Both the position numbers and the translations under genes were made by a program. The notes beneath the pieces are model-generated. The model searched no databases. It was given only the letters and a program-made list of their open reading frames with translations, and was not told where the DNA came from. DNA of 64,000 nucleotides from an uncultured Pseudoxanthomonas sp. (GTDB taxonomy: Bacteria; Pseudomonadota; Gammaproteobacteria; Xanthomonadales; Xanthomonadaceae), in the NCBI GenBank assembly GCA_946479745.1, contig CAMLGZ010000001.1, positions 310,001 to 374,000 of the forward strand, in the 5' to 3' direction. This document shows, piece after piece, positions 7,965 to 15,836 of this stretch. Every line of letters begins with the position of its first letter. The first letter of the stretch is position 1.

Positions 7965-8103
7965 CGTCGTCATCCCAGCGGCTTTCAACAGCCAAATGGC
8001 TGGTCAAGCTGGGATCCATCTTGACCTTCGTGGGACACCTATCGAAGCATTAGAGAGCAAAAGCAAGATCAAAATGGATCCCAGCTTTCGCTGGGATGAC
8101 GAC
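7965..8103. repeat. Paired inverted repeat (CGTCATCCCAGC type) inside the operon
   Basis: The left arm (7965-8024) contains CGTCGTCATCCCAGCG and GCTGGGATCCATCTTGA. The right arm (8069-8103) is its inverse: TCAAAATGGATCCCAGC, a short loop, and GCTGGGATGACGAC. Each arm is itself a hairpin. It separates the ligase and aldehyde dehydrogenase genes of one apparent operon, where such an element could act as an mRNA-stabilising or attenuating structure. The copy at 54190-54291 has the same architecture. Confidence 0.8.
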
Positions 8104-8150
8104 TGATGGTAAGCCTGCATGGCAACGATCCCCACCATTCCGAGAACCGA

Positions 8151-9548
8151 ATGAGCAACGAAGTAAAACTGATCTCCCCCGTCGACGGACGCGTCTACGC
8201 CGAACGCCACTACGCCAGCGACGAAACCGTGGGCGCGGCACTGGAAGCCGCGGCGCAGGCCCAGCGCGCGTGGAAGAAAACCCCGCTGGAAGAACGCGCG
8301 CGCTATTGCACGGCAGCGGTGGAGGCCCTGCTGGCGATGCGCGAGGAAATCGCGCCGGAGATCGCCTGGCAGATGGGCCGCCCGGTGCGCTACGGCGCCG
8401 GCGAGCTGCGTGGCGTGGAAGAGCGAGCGCGCCACATGATCGCAATCGCGGCCGAAACGTTGGCCGACATCGACTCCGGCGAGAAAGCCGGCTTTCGTCG
8501 TTTCGTACGCCGCGAACCGTTGGGCACGGTCTTCGTGATCGCGCCCTGGAACTATCCCTATCTCACTGCAGTTAACTCCATCGTCCCCGCGCTGATGGCC
8601 GGCAATGCGGTGATCCTGAAACACGCCACCCAGACCTTGCTGGTGGGCGAGCGCTTCGAGCGTGCGTTCCAGCAGGCCGGCCTGCCTGCGGGAGTGTTCC
8701 GCAATCTGCTGCTCGATCACGAACAATCCGCGCGCGTGATCGGCTCCGGTCGCGTGCAGCAGGTCAACTTCACCGGTTCGGTGGAAGGCGGACGCGCGAT
8801 GGAACGCGCCGCCAGCGGCCACTTCCTCGGGCTGGGGCTGGAATTGGGCGGCAAGGATCCGGCCTACGTGCGCCACGACGCGGATCTAGATTTTACGGTG
8901 GAGAACTTGGTCGATGGCAGCTTCTTCAACTCCGGGCAGAGTTGCTGCGGCATCGAACGCATCTATGTCGATCGCGGCGTGTATCCGGAATTCGTGGAAC
9001 GCTTCACCGAACTGACCCGCGCTTACGTGCTGGGCAATCCACTGGACGAGGCGACGACGCTTGGCCCTCTGGTCAAGGCTGCCAGCGCCGACTATGTGCG
9101 CGGGCAGATCGCCGACGCCATCGCCGGCGGCGCGCGCGCGCTGATCGATGCTTCCGCTTTCGGCGCCGACGCCATCGGCACGCCCTACCTCGCCCCGCAG
9201 GTGCTGATAGACGTCGATCATTCGATGTCGGTGATGCGCGAAGAAAGTTTCGGCCCCGTGGTCGGCATCATGCCGGTGGACAGCGACACGCAGGCGTTGC
9301 AGCTGATGAACGACAGTCCGTACGGCCTCACCGCTTCGGTATGGACGCGCGACCTGGAGGCCGCCGAACGCATCGGCGACGACATCGCCACCGGCACCGT
9401 ATACATGAACCGTTGCGATTACCTGGACCCGTCCCTGGCTTGGACTGGAGTCAAGCACACGGGACGCGGCGCCACTTTGTCGCGCGTGGGCTATGAAACC
9501 CTCACCCGGCCCAAATCCTTCCATCTGCGCCACGACATCGCCCAATGA
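8151..9548 (+). CDS. NAD(P)-dependent aldehyde dehydrogenase
   Basis: 465 residues from ATG 8151; an upstream in-frame ATG at 8106 overlaps the repeat and is not favoured. The aldehyde dehydrogenase fold is clear: APWNYP (131-136), general base Glu231 in ELGGKDPAYV, catalytic Cys265 in SGQSCCGIERIYV, and EESFGPVVGI in the C-terminal half. It should oxidise the aldehyde made by the next gene product to an acid; for an ethanolamine pathway this would be gamma-glutamyl-aminoacetaldehyde to gamma-glutamylglycine. It is separated by only 27 bases from the alcohol dehydrogenase. The substrate is inferred from neighbours; the family assignment is firm. Confidence 0.93.
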   Translation: MSNEVKLISPVDGRVYAERHYASDETVGAALEAAAQAQRAWKKTPLEERARYCTAAVEALLAMREEIAPEIAWQMGRPVRYGAGELRGVEERARHMIAIAAETLADIDSGEKAGFRRFVRREPLGTVFVIAPWNYPYLTAVNSIVPALMAGNAVILKHATQTLLVGERFERAFQQAGLPAGVFRNLLLDHEQSARVIGSGRVQQVNFTGSVEGGRAMERAASGHFLGLGLELGGKDPAYVRHDADLDFTVENLVDGSFFNSGQSCCGIERIYVDRGVYPEFVERFTELTRAYVLGNPLDEATTLGPLVKAASADYVRGQIADAIAGGARALIDASAFGADAIGTPYLAPQVLIDVDHSMSVMREESFGPVVGIMPVDSDTQALQLMNDSPYGLTASVWTRDLEAAERIGDDIATGTVYMNRCDYLDPSLAWTGVKHTGRGATLSRVGYETLTRPKSFHLRHDIAQ

Positions 9549-9575
9549 GAAGCCTCACGAAATGAGAACCCTCGA

Positions 9576-10736
9576 ATGACCCTCCGCGCCAACTGGAACT
9601 ACCCCACCTCGATCCGCTTCGGTGCGGGACGAATCAGCGAACTGGCCGAAGCCTGCCTGGCCAACGGCATCCGCAAACCCTTGCTGGTGACCGATGCTGG
9701 CCTGGCCAATGCCCCGATCACCACGGATGCCTTGGCGTCGTTGCGCGCCGCCGGCCTGGACGCGGCACTGTTCGCCGACCTGAAACCGAATCCGGTCGAA
9801 GCCAATCTCAACGCCGGTCTGCTGGCCTACCGCGATGGCGATCACGATGGCGTGGTGGCCTTCGGCGGCGGCAGTGGCTTGGACACCGGCAAGCTGATCG
9901 CCTTCATGAGCGGACAGTCGCGGCCGGTCTGGGATTACGAAGACATCGGCGATTGGTGGACCCGCGCCGACCCCGACGGCATCGCCCCCATCATCGCCGT
10001 CCCAACTACCGCCGGCACCGGTTCGGAAGTCGGCCGCGCGGGCGTGCTGACCGATGAAAAGACCCATATCAAGAAGATTATTTTCCATCCGAAGATGATG
10101 CCGCGCGTGGTGATCTGCGACCCGGCGCTGACCGTGGGCATGCCCGCGAAGATCACCGCCGGTACCGGCATGGATGCGCTGTCGCATTGCCTGGAAGCTT
10201 ATTGCGCGCCCGGCTACCACCCCATGGCCGACGGCATCGCGGTCGAAGGCATGCGCCTGGTCAAACAGGCGTTGCCGCGCGTCCATGCGCAACCAGGAGA
10301 CATCGAGGCGCGCGGCGACATGATGACGGCCGCCGCGATGGGAGCCACCGCCTTCCAGAAAGGGCTCGGCGGCATGCATGCGCTGTCGCATCCGGTCGGC
10401 GCCCTGTACGACACCCATCACGGCATGACCAATGCGGTGTTCATGCCCTACGTGCTGGCCTTCAATCGTAGCGCGATCGAAGAGCGCATCGGGCGGCTTG
10501 CCGCCTACTTGCAGCTTCCGCGCCAGGATTTCACCGGCTTCCTGGACTTCATACTGGAACTGCGCGTGTCGCTGGGTGTGCCGCATACGTTGGAAGAGTT
10601 CGGCGTGAACGGGAATCGCGCTGGCGAAATCGCGACGATGGCTGAAGCGGATCCGTCGGCGGGGGGGAATCCGGTAAAGTTCGATGCGGCGGCGGCGGGC
10701 AAGGTGCTCGATGCGGCGTTGAGTGGGCGGGTGTAG
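9576..10736 (+). CDS. Iron-containing (group III) alcohol dehydrogenase
   Basis: 386 residues, typical of the Fe-ADH family. The NAD-binding GGGSGLDTGK is at 97-106. The four metal ligands expected by comparison with FucO are Asp200, His204, His268 and His282, in GMDALSHCLEAY and MHALSHPVGALYDTHHG. It is the last gene of the amine operon. The presence of an alcohol dehydrogenase together with a gamma-glutamyl ligase is what separates this pathway from PuuABCD putrescine degradation, which uses an amine oxidase instead; it argues for a hydroxylated amine such as ethanolamine. The stop codon TAG lies one base before a palindromic repeat. Confidence 0.93.
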   Translation: MTLRANWNYPTSIRFGAGRISELAEACLANGIRKPLLVTDAGLANAPITTDALASLRAAGLDAALFADLKPNPVEANLNAGLLAYRDGDHDGVVAFGGGSGLDTGKLIAFMSGQSRPVWDYEDIGDWWTRADPDGIAPIIAVPTTAGTGSEVGRAGVLTDEKTHIKKIIFHPKMMPRVVICDPALTVGMPAKITAGTGMDALSHCLEAYCAPGYHPMADGIAVEGMRLVKQALPRVHAQPGDIEARGDMMTAAAMGATAFQKGLGGMHALSHPVGALYDTHHGMTNAVFMPYVLAFNRSAIEERIGRLAAYLQLPRQDFTGFLDFILELRVSLGVPHTLEEFGVNGNRAGEIATMAEADPSAGGNPVKFDAAAAGKVLDAALSGRV

Positions 10737-10737
10737 T

Positions 10738-10895
10738 CCTTCTCCTCCGGGAGAAGGTGCCCGAAGAGCTTGCCCCGTACTTGATACGGGTGCGGATGAG
10801 GGAATGTGAATTCCGCTTGTAACAAAAGATTGAAGGCGAGTCGTTGCCATTCCCTCATCCGTCGCTTCGCGCCACCTTCTCCCGGAGGGAGAAGG
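10738..10895. repeat. Paired inverted repeat (CCTTCTCC-GGAGAAGG type)
   Basis: The left part (10738-10802) begins CCTTCTCCTCCGGGAGAAGG and ends in GCGGATGAGGG. The right part (10852-10895) is the inverse: CCCTCATCCGTCGCTTCGCG, then CACCTTCTCCCGGAGGGAGA. It fills the space between convergent genes (alcohol dehydrogenase and glutathione reductase) and probably also serves as a transcription barrier. Confidence 0.75.
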
Positions 10896-10905
10896 AAAGC
10901 ACCTA

Positions 10906-12282
10906 TCACCGCATCAACACCACTTCCTCTGCTGAAGTCGGATGTATGGCCATCGTGTCGTCCAGGTCTCGCTTGGTGATTCCCTTCTTCAAAGCCACTG
11001 CGAACCCCTGCAGCATCTCGTCCGCGCCTTCGCCCAGCAGGTGGATGCCTACCACGCGCTCCTCTTCGCCCACGCACACCAGCTTGAACAAACTGCGTTG
11101 CGGCGAATCGGCCAGCGCATGCAGCATCGGTCGGAAACGGGCGCTGTAGGTCTTCACCATCGCATCGCCATGGCGCTCGCGCGCCTCGGCTTCGGTCAGG
11201 CCGACCATGCCCAAGGGAGGATGCGCGAAGACCACGGTAGCGATGTCGTCGTACTCAAGCTTGGCTTCGGGCTTGCCGCCGAACAGGCGGTCCATCAGGC
11301 GGCGCGCGGCTGCAATGGCGACGGGGGTGAGCGCCAACCGGCTGGAGACATCGCCGAGCGCGTGCACGTTGGCGATGCTGGTGTCCTGGAATTCGTCGAC
11401 CACTACCAGACCGTCGATGTCGGTCGCCACGCCGATGTTATCCAAACCGAGTTGCCCGCTATTGGGCGTGCGGCCGGTGGCGAAGATCACGCTATCGAAG
11501 GGTTCGCTTACCTGCCCGCTCCCATGCAATACGTACCGTTCGCCTACCTGCTGCAAGGAAGCTGTCGGGTGGGCGAAATGACAATGCACGCCATGCTGCC
11601 TGAGATTCTCGGCCAGTTCGTCGCTAAGCTCCCTGTCGAAGGAATCGAGCAGGCGCGGTCCGCGCACGAACAATTCCACCTTGCTGCCCAATGCCTGCAA
11701 AACACCGCCCAATTCGACCGCGATATAGCCGCCGCCGACTATCGCCACGCGCGCAGGCGCATCGCAGAGATTGAAGAAATCGTCGGATATCAGGCCCAGT
11801 TCCGCACCGGGAATATCCGGACGCTTCGGCTTGCCGCCGGTGGCGATCAGCACATGCGCGGCGGTGATGCGCAGCCCCTGGTGGGTTTCCACCGTGTGCG
11901 CATCGATGAAATGTCCGCGGCACGGCAGATGCACGATACCGGCGGTATCCAGCCGCTTGCGGTAGCTATCGTGGATGCCGGCGATGTAACGCTGGCGATG
12001 GACGATGAATTCGCGCCAGTCCAGCTTGGGCTTCGGCAGGCCGAATCCCAGCCGCGACGCCATATCGATGCGCTGCGCCAGCTCGGCCGCCAGCCACATC
12101 GCTTTCTTCGGTACGCATCCCACATTGACGCAGGTTCCGCCGAACTCGCCAGGCTCCAACAGCGCCACGCGCGCACCGTGCGATGCGGCGCGGAAGGCGC
12201 CGGCCAGGCCGCCGGAACCGCCACCGATCACCACCAGGTCGTAGTCGTAAGCCGATTTATCCGTGCTCACGTCCGTGCTCAC
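10906..12282 (-). CDS. gor: Glutathione-disulfide reductase
   Basis: 458 residues, FAD flavoprotein of the pyridine nucleotide-disulfide family, regenerating glutathione from GSSG with NADPH. The FAD-binding GGGSGGLAG sits near residue 20, the redox pair is Cys51/Cys56 in GGTCVNVGCVPKK, a second nucleotide-binding VGGGYIAVELGG lies mid-protein, and HPTSAEEVVLM near the C-terminus carries the catalytic His-Glu pair of the partner subunit. The GTG at 12282 overlaps the upstream stop as GTGA, so translation is coupled to the DadA-like gene. A longer open frame upstream is only the shadow of that gene. Linkage of gor to a D-amino-acid dehydrogenase is unusual. Confidence 0.93.
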   Translation of the reverse strand: MSTDVSTDKSAYDYDLVVIGGGSGGLAGAFRAASHGARVALLEPGEFGGTCVNVGCVPKKAMWLAAELAQRIDMASRLGFGLPKPKLDWREFIVHRQRYIAGIHDSYRKRLDTAGIVHLPCRGHFIDAHTVETHQGLRITAAHVLIATGGKPKRPDIPGAELGLISDDFFNLCDAPARVAIVGGGYIAVELGGVLQALGSKVELFVRGPRLLDSFDRELSDELAENLRQHGVHCHFAHPTASLQQVGERYVLHGSGQVSEPFDSVIFATGRTPNSGQLGLDNIGVATDIDGLVVVDEFQDTSIANVHALGDVSSRLALTPVAIAAARRLMDRLFGGKPEAKLEYDDIATVVFAHPPLGMVGLTEAEARERHGDAMVKTYSARFRPMLHALADSPQRSLFKLVCVGEEERVVGIHLLGEGADEMLQGFAVALKKGITKRDLDDTMAIHPTSAEEVVLMR

Positions 12283-13529
12283 AGGAAACGCTCCAGCCGA
12301 TACGGCGCAGGATCGATCGCGGTGGCTCGTTCGGTAATCAGATCGGCCATCATTTGCCCGCTTGCGGCGCTCATGCTGACGCCGAGCATGCCGTGCCCGG
12401 CGGCCAGCCAGAGGTGGCGATGGCGCGGCGCCCGTCCGAGTATCGGCAGATCGTCCCAGGTCATCGGCCGCCAGCCGTACCAGCGCTCCTGCACGGCGTC
12501 GCCGACGGGTGCGTACAGATACTCGGCGGCACCGCGTTCCAACGCATTGAGGCGAGTGGCGTTCAAGCTCTCGTCGTAGCCGGAAAATTCCATGGTGCTG
12601 CCCAGGCGGAAACCGCTGTCCCATACCGTCACGCACACCTGGCGATCCTTCAGCACCATCGCGCGCCGTGGCACCAGCGAAGGACGCGAGTAGGTGATCG
12701 AATAACCCTTGCCGGGCTGAATCGGCAATTTGATTCCCAGCGTGCGCGCCAACGCCGGCGACCAGGCGCCGAGTGCGATGACCGCCTCGCTGCCGTTGCG
12801 CGAACCCAGACTGGTCCCCACGCTCACGCCGTTGGCCGAATCCTGCAGCGATTGGACCCGGCAATTTTCCTCGATCACCCCGCCGCGTTCCCGCACCACC
12901 CTGGCCAGCTCCGCTACATAGCGGTCCGGACGCAGGCGCGCGTCATCGGGGAACCGCACCGCCCCGGCCACACCGGGTTTCAGCGCGGGCTCCTGGCGCA
13001 GATAGTCGGCGCCGTCGAATATTTCGCTGACGATTCCGAATTCGCGCAGCGCTTCGCATTCTTTCGCGTAGTGGTCGAATCTGGCCCGTTCCCGGAATAC
13101 GTAGTCCAGCCCTTCCTCGGCGAATTCGCATTGCAGGCCGTAACGTGCGACCCACTCGCTCAAACGGGTACGCGAGTCGTTGAGGATAGCCGAACGCGAC
13201 TTCGTGCTTTGCTGCCAGGCCTTGAGGTTGCAGCGGGCGGCGAAGTGCGCCAGCCAGCGCCACAGAGCCGGATCGAGCCGCGGCTTCAGATAAAGCGGCG
13301 CGTCGGGAGTCGCCATCCAGCGCAAGCCCTGCGCGACCATGCCGGGAGCGGCCAGCGGCGGCGCATGGCTCGGAGTGATGGTGCCGCAGTTGCCGTGCGA
13401 GGCTCCGCTGCCGACAGCCGCCGCTTCGAGCACGCGCACGCCCCGGCCGGCGTCGATCAATGCCAGCGCCGTGGCCAGGCCGATCACCCCGCCGCCGATG
13501 ATCAGTACGTCATCGTGTTGTGCATTCAT
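12279..13529 (-). CDS. FAD-dependent D-amino-acid dehydrogenase (DadA-like)
   Basis: 416 residues. The N-terminal Rossmann motif IIGGGVIGLATALAL (about 8-22) is followed by GASHGNCGTITPSHAPPLA, which resembles the FAD-contacting segment of DadA. A DAO-family C-terminus follows, with GWRPMTWDDLPILG and AAGHGMLGVSMSAASGQ. Such enzymes deaminate D-amino acids (or related amines) at the inner membrane, passing electrons to quinone. It is the first gene of the pair with gor, and on the opposite strand to the amine operon, so participation in that pathway is possible but not required. PuuB-like amine oxidases are distant relatives; the segment after the FAD motif favours DadA. Confidence 0.88.
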   Translation of the reverse strand: MNAQHDDVLIIGGGVIGLATALALIDAGRGVRVLEAAAVGSGASHGNCGTITPSHAPPLAAPGMVAQGLRWMATPDAPLYLKPRLDPALWRWLAHFAARCNLKAWQQSTKSRSAILNDSRTRLSEWVARYGLQCEFAEEGLDYVFRERARFDHYAKECEALREFGIVSEIFDGADYLRQEPALKPGVAGAVRFPDDARLRPDRYVAELARVVRERGGVIEENCRVQSLQDSANGVSVGTSLGSRNGSEAVIALGAWSPALARTLGIKLPIQPGKGYSITYSRPSLVPRRAMVLKDRQVCVTVWDSGFRLGSTMEFSGYDESLNATRLNALERGAAEYLYAPVGDAVQERWYGWRPMTWDDLPILGRAPRHRHLWLAAGHGMLGVSMSAASGQMMADLITERATAIDPAPYRLERFL

Positions 13530-13634
13530 CAGGCTAGTCTAGGGCAACGGATCTGATATTCGCCGCGTTGTGCGCCGTCATGCCGCACGGAACCGGAGGG
13601 ATTTGGAACCTTGCCGCCGACTGCCGGATACGAA

Positions 13635-13658
13635 GACGGCCCGCCTGGGCGAGCCGTC
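13635..13658 (-). terminator. Rho-independent-like terminator after slyD
   Basis: Read on the minus strand, GACGGCTCGCC-CA-GGCGGGCCGTC forms an eleven-base stem with one mismatch, followed by TTCGT. It lies 29 bases beyond the slyD stop; the T-run is weak. Confidence 0.55.
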
Positions 13659-13687
13659 CGATCCGCAACCGGGATCAGCAGCCGGGA

Positions 13688-14167
13688 TCAGTGGTGATGA
13701 CCGCCGTCGCCGTGCACGTGGCCGTGCTCCAGTTCCTCGGCGGTGGCTTCGCGCACTTCCACGATTTCCACGTCGAAATGCAGATCCTTGCCGGCCATCG
13801 GGTGGTTCAAGTCCACGTCGACCACGCTCATGCCGACCTTCTGGATGGTCACTGCGCGCGGACCGAAGTTGGTCTGCAGCACCACCTGCATGCCGGGCTC
13901 GAGCTTCTGCGCGCCGAAATGCTTCTTGGGCACGCGCTGGCTCAGGCCATCGCGCTTTTCGCCATAGGCATCGGCAGCGGCCACGTCTACGCCGAAGCTG
14001 GCGCCGGCTTCGCGGTCCAGCATGGCTGTTTCCAGGCCCGGGATGATGTTGCCGTGGCCGTACAGGATGGCCAGCGGTTCGCGGTCTTTGGAGCTTTCCA
14101 GCGATTCCTGGCCAACCTCCGATACGGTGTAGTGGAAACGGACCACGCTGTCTTTTGCGATTTTCAT
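13688..14167 (-). CDS. slyD: FKBP-type peptidyl-prolyl isomerase, SlyD-like
   Basis: 159 residues from ATG 14167 (MKIAKDSVVRFHYTVSE). The FKBP core is split by the insert-in-flap chaperone domain, as in SlyD: LAILYGHGNIIPGLETAM precedes the insert and GKDLHFDVEIVEVREAT follows. The C-terminus EHGHVHGDGGHHH is a His-rich tail that can bind nickel or other metals, as in the E. coli protein. It acts in the cytosol as a folding helper and possible metallochaperone. It is divergently placed from the NlpC/P60 lipoprotein gene and followed by a terminator, so probably monocistronic. Confidence 0.93.
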   Translation of the reverse strand: MKIAKDSVVRFHYTVSEVGQESLESSKDREPLAILYGHGNIIPGLETAMLDREAGASFGVDVAAADAYGEKRDGLSQRVPKKHFGAQKLEPGMQVVLQTNFGPRAVTIQKVGMSVVDVDLNHPMAGKDLHFDVEIVEVREATAEELEHGHVHGDGGHHH

Positions 14168-14262
14168 GTTCGGCTCTGGCTGGGCTGCATCGCGTTTGGC
14201 TGGGCGATCGCAGACGGGGGCGGCTTGTGGGCCACGGGGGATTGCGGTCAATATTGCCCGCA

Positions 14263-14850
14263 ATGAAGGCCGCGCATTATCCCGGCTTGCCGGGTCCCAC
14301 GCCAGTTGCCGCCCCTAGCGCGGCAGGTCGCGGCGTCGCCTTAGCCGGCGCTGCCACGATTATTTTCCTTGTCCTGTTGCTGAGCGCGTGCGGCGGCAAA
14401 CAGCAGGTACGCCCGACTCCGCCCACCGGCGCCACGCAGCGCCATTGGCCACAGGTCAGGCCAGCCGATCCCGAGGCCGCCAATGCGGTGTTGATGCGGG
14501 CCATCGGCCTGGTGGGCACGCCCTACACGTATGGGGGAAACACCCCGGAATCGGGTTTCGATTGCAGCGGCCTGGTCGCCTATGTCTACCGCGACATGCT
14601 CGACCTGCGCCTGCCGCGCACCTCGCGCGAGCTTGCCGGCATCCAGGGACCGCGGATCGCCCCGGAGAAGCTGGCCGCCGCCGATCTGGTGTTCTTCGGC
14701 AGCAAGGGCGGCGTGAGCCATGTGGGGATTTACGTGGGCGAAGGACGTTTCGTGCATGCGCCCAGCACCGGCGGGACGGTCCGGCTGGACCGGTTGGATG
14801 GTCCGTACTGGCGGGATCATTATTCCGGCGCTAAACGCGTACTGAACTGA
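14263..14850 (+). CDS. NlpC/P60 (C40) peptidoglycan endopeptidase, lipoprotein
   Basis: 195 residues. A hydrophobic segment ends in the lipobox LLSAC with Cys43 as lipidation site, so it should sit in the cell envelope. The C40 catalytic triad is visible: Cys101 in GFDCSGLVAYVYR, His153 in VSHVGIYVGEG and His165 in RFVHAPSTGG. Such enzymes cut peptide cross-links or stem peptides of peptidoglycan. The start at ATG 14263 gives a plausible leader; the upstream in-frame extension overlaps slyD and is not favoured. A second C40 gene follows at 14959 with nearly identical catalytic blocks, indicating duplication. Confidence 0.9.
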   Translation: MKAAHYPGLPGPTPVAAPSAAGRGVALAGAATIIFLVLLLSACGGKQQVRPTPPTGATQRHWPQVRPADPEAANAVLMRAIGLVGTPYTYGGNTPESGFDCSGLVAYVYRDMLDLRLPRTSRELAGIQGPRIAPEKLAAADLVFFGSKGGVSHVGIYVGEGRFVHAPSTGGTVRLDRLDGPYWRDHYSGAKRVLN

Positions 14851-14851
14851 A

Positions 14852-14876
14852 AATGTGACATGAGTCGCGTCACATT
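14852..14876. promoter_or_regulatory. Inverted repeat AATGTGAC-N9-GTCACATT
   Basis: A perfect eight-base inverted repeat with a nine-base loop lies between the two NlpC/P60 genes, directly after the stop of the first. It may be a weak terminator or an operator for the second gene. The 11-base gap between TGTGA and TCACA is too long for a canonical CRP/Clp site, which needs six. Confidence 0.4.
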
Positions 14877-14958
14877 CACGATTCCCTAACGAAATTTGAA
14901 CCACGTGAAGGACTGATGACGGCATGATCGTTCCTTAATTGGCTACACAGAATTCCGC

Positions 14959-15777
14959 GTGACGACCGACGACCTGCAAAAAGGCCTGCCCGCCGCCCGC
15001 CGTCCCCTCCGGGGCGTGACCTTTACCCTCTTCAGTTCTGCCGCCCTTTGCTTGGCGGCCTTGTCGGCCCAGGCCCAGACCGCGCCTGCGGCCACCCTGC
15101 TTGAAAATGCCCCCGCCAATGCCTTGGTCGCCGCGAGCGCTGATGCCGTAGTGGCCGATGCCCTGCCGAAGCCGTCGCCGGCTGTGGCTGAAAAGACCGC
15201 CTCCAGCGTTGTCCGCGAGAAGGCCGCCCAGGCCGCCGCCGCTACCCTGACCGCCCTGCTGCCGCGACTGGCCGCCAGCGACACCATGCCCATGCTGGAC
15301 CGTTCGGCGATGTTCGCCGGCGACCTGAGCCGCCTGCTGGCCAATTACGATCTGAGCCCAACCGGCGTACTCACACCACGGCAGGATGACGGCGGCAAAG
15401 TGCAGACCGTGCTCAAGCGCGCACTGACCCTGCTGGGCACGCCGTACCGTTGGGGCGGCACCTCGCCCGACAGCGGTTTCGATTGCAGCGGTCTGGTCGG
15501 TTACGTGTTCCGCACCGCGCTGGGCATCGAGCTGCCGCGCGTATCTCGCGACATGGCCAGCAAGACCGACGCCGAACTGATCAAGAACCGCGATGAGCTG
15601 AAGCAGGGCGACCTGGTGTTCTTCGGCCGCAAGGGCCGGGTGAGCCATGTAGGCATCTACGTGGGCGAAGGCCGCTTCCTGCATTCGCCCAGCACCGGCA
15701 AGGACGTGCGCGTGGACAGCCTGATCACCGGTTACTGGAGCGCCAAGTTCATGCAGGCGCGCCGCGTGGCGATGTAA
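14959..15777 (+). CDS. NlpC/P60 (C40) endopeptidase, secreted
   Basis: 272 residues from a GTG start. A cleavable signal peptide (FTLFSSAALCLAALSAQAQ) ends near residue 40, and an Ala-rich linker (40-145) precedes the C40 domain. Triad residues are Cys176 in GFDCSGLVGYVF, His230 in VSHVGIYVGEG and His242 in RFLHSPSTGK, matching the adjacent lipoprotein almost block by block. Unlike that neighbour it lacks a lipobox, so it is probably periplasmic and free. The likely role is peptidoglycan remodelling. A terminator hairpin follows at 15808. Confidence 0.92.
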   Translation: MTTDDLQKGLPAARRPLRGVTFTLFSSAALCLAALSAQAQTAPAATLLENAPANALVAASADAVVADALPKPSPAVAEKTASSVVREKAAQAAAATLTALLPRLAASDTMPMLDRSAMFAGDLSRLLANYDLSPTGVLTPRQDDGGKVQTVLKRALTLLGTPYRWGGTSPDSGFDCSGLVGYVFRTALGIELPRVSRDMASKTDAELIKNRDELKQGDLVFFGRKGRVSHVGIYVGEGRFLHSPSTGKDVRVDSLITGYWSAKFMQARRVAM

Positions 15778-15807
15778 CCCGCCCATCCGCTTTCAATACG
15801 ATCATCC

Positions 15808-15836
15808 GAAGGCCGCCTAATCCGCGGCCTTCTTCG
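15808..15836. terminator. Shared hairpin terminator between convergent genes
   Basis: GAAGGCCGC-CTAATCC-GCGGCCTTC followed by TTCGTT is a perfect nine-base stem positioned 30 bases after the C40 stop. The convergent thioesterase gene ends inside its loop: the TAG stop of that gene is 15817-15819, so half of the stem is coding sequence on the minus strand. Confidence 0.75.

Noticed and set aside
5024..10736. Canonical Puu putrescine pathway
   Set aside because: No amine oxidase (PuuB) or class I amidotransferase-type hydrolase (PuuD) is in the operon, while an iron alcohol dehydrogenase is.
10906..12864. Longer start for glutathione reductase
   Set aside because: The extra N-terminus is the shadow of the DadA-like gene; GTG 12282 coincides with its stop (GTGA) and yields the usual length.
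14852..14876. CRP/Clp-like site
   Set aside because: The TGTGA and TCACA half sites are 11 bases apart, whereas a CRP-type site needs six.
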